DNA of 64,000 bases from Rhizobium sp. AQ_MP (lineage in GTDB: Bacteria; Pseudomonadota; Alphaproteobacteria; Rhizobiales; Rhizobiaceae): the NCBI RefSeq assembly GCF_014237835.1, contig NZ_JACJVI010000013.1:62001-126000 (forward strand), given 5' to 3'. The translations under genes were made by a program, and so were the position numbers. Positions 63,481 to 64,000 of the stretch are shown here, piece after piece. A model generated the notes under the pieces. That model saw only the letters and a program-made list of their open reading frames with translations, searched no databases and was not told the origin of the DNA. Positions within the stretch are counted from its first letter, which is position 1, and every line of letters starts with the position of its first letter.

Positions 63481-64000
63481 TCAATCGGAGGTGTTGGAAA
63501 TTGAAGTAAGCGTTTCAGCCCCTTGGCCAGTGCGCACCGCTTTGAGCGTGCGTGCCGCAAGCAGGTTGCCCGACTGGGCCGATCTTTCGAACCATTTTGC
63601 GGCCAGCTGGACATCCCTTTCCACCCAATCTCCCGAGAGATAGGCAAGACCCAATTGGTAGGCGGCGTTGGGGTGGCTGCGTTCGGCCGCCTTTTGCAGC
63701 CAGATCAGCGCCTGTCGCGGATCACCATCAGGTCCCTGCTTCAAGGACAGTATCCGTGACAGTTCGTACATCGCGGCCGTGTTGCCGGCATTGGCGGCCC
63801 GCGTCAGCCAATCGATGCCTTTTGTACGAGACTGGTTGAGACCATAGCCGTTGAGCAGCATGTGCCCCAGCGCTGCCATGGCCTCCTTGTCGCCGCCAAG
63901 AGCGGCGCGGTGCATCAGAACCGCCGCTGCATCCGGGCGGATTGCGGCCCCGAATCCGTTCAGGGCATATTCTCCCAATGCGCGATAAGCGGCCGACGAG
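63481..64000 (-). CDS. Sel1-repeat protein, C-terminal part (5' end outside window)
   Basis: Open on the minus strand from the window edge to the stop at 63481-63483, giving at least 172 residues. Clear Sel1 repeats of 36 residues: AAVLMHRAALGGDKEAMAAL, GHMLLNGYGLNQSRTKGIDW, LTRAANAGNTAAMYELSRIL, QALIWLQKAAERSHPNAAYQ, LGLAYLSGDWVERDVQLAAK. The tail GQGAETLTSISNTSD is unstructured. Start and any signal peptide lie beyond 64000. It is the first visible gene of the alginate-type operon and could equally be the AlgK counterpart. Confidence 0.85.
   Translation of the reverse strand, partial: SSAAYRALGEYALNGFGAAIRPDAAAVLMHRAALGGDKEAMAALGHMLLNGYGLNQSRTKGIDWLTRAANAGNTAAMYELSRILSLKQGPDGDPRQALIWLQKAAERSHPNAAYQLGLAYLSGDWVERDVQLAAKWFERSAQSGNLLAARTLKAVRTGQGAETLTSISNTSD

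Overview
The window looks like chromosome or chromid sequence of a Rhizobiaceae member (Rhizobium/Agrobacterium/Ciceribacter-like alphaproteobacterium). This rests on two complete gene sets in the order known from Sinorhizobium and Rhizobium: the trehalose locus thuR / thuEFGKAB and the rhamnose locus rhaRSTPQUK / rhaDI. High GC, tightly overlapping ABC-transporter operons and IS3-type remnants fit this. All names come from reading translated sequence; no database search was possible.

Layout. 1-449: end of an FGGY sugar kinase. 671-2967: a small conserved-looking ORF, a FadR-type GntR regulator with a strong palindrome in front of it, and an enolase-superfamily sugar-acid dehydratase. 3474-10920: complete trehalose uptake and conversion locus (thuBAKGFE on the minus strand, thuR divergent). 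11313-15500: a scrap zone with a histidine phosphatase, the 3' end of a broken ABC ATPase, a vapBC module, an IS3 remnant, an intact cation/H+ antiporter, an aldehyde dehydrogenase remnant and a short HTH gene. 15889-18759: a LuxR-HTH/alpha-beta-hydrolase fusion facing an AraC regulator. 18922-23974: a three-gene operon of envelope proteins built around a large secreted VWA protein; I do not recognise the system.

24515-43539 reads as one rhamnoside utilisation region. A LacI regulator faces a cytoplasmic GH78 alpha-L-rhamnosidase and an oligosaccharide-type ABC transporter. The rhamnose transporter, mutarotase, kinase, isomerase and bifunctional aldolase/dehydrogenase follow. The rhaR-rhaD control region carries a long inverted repeat whose arms contain the -35 boxes of both divergent promoters. 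44104-49696: a LacI regulator with a perfect 24-bp palindrome upstream, an ABC importer and a class III phosphodiesterase, probably an organophosphate scavenging operon. 50062-54268: a PraR-like HTH regulator, a winged-helix/TPR regulator, a small interrupted ORF and a membrane diguanylate cyclase.

54350-64000 (minus strand, running off the end) is the most striking part. It holds a type I-secreted RTX protein with an AlgE-type mannuronan C5-epimerase module, a periplasmic PL5 (AlgL-type) alginate lyase, and three consecutive Sel1-repeat proteins, the position and fold type of AlgK. I infer an alginate-like exopolysaccharide gene cluster in a rhizobial background, with polymerase genes expected beyond position 64000. 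A membrane GGDEF protein next to it could supply the c-di-GMP that activates such synthases. All four ABC importers in the window have a GC-rich hairpin directly after the solute-binding-protein gene.
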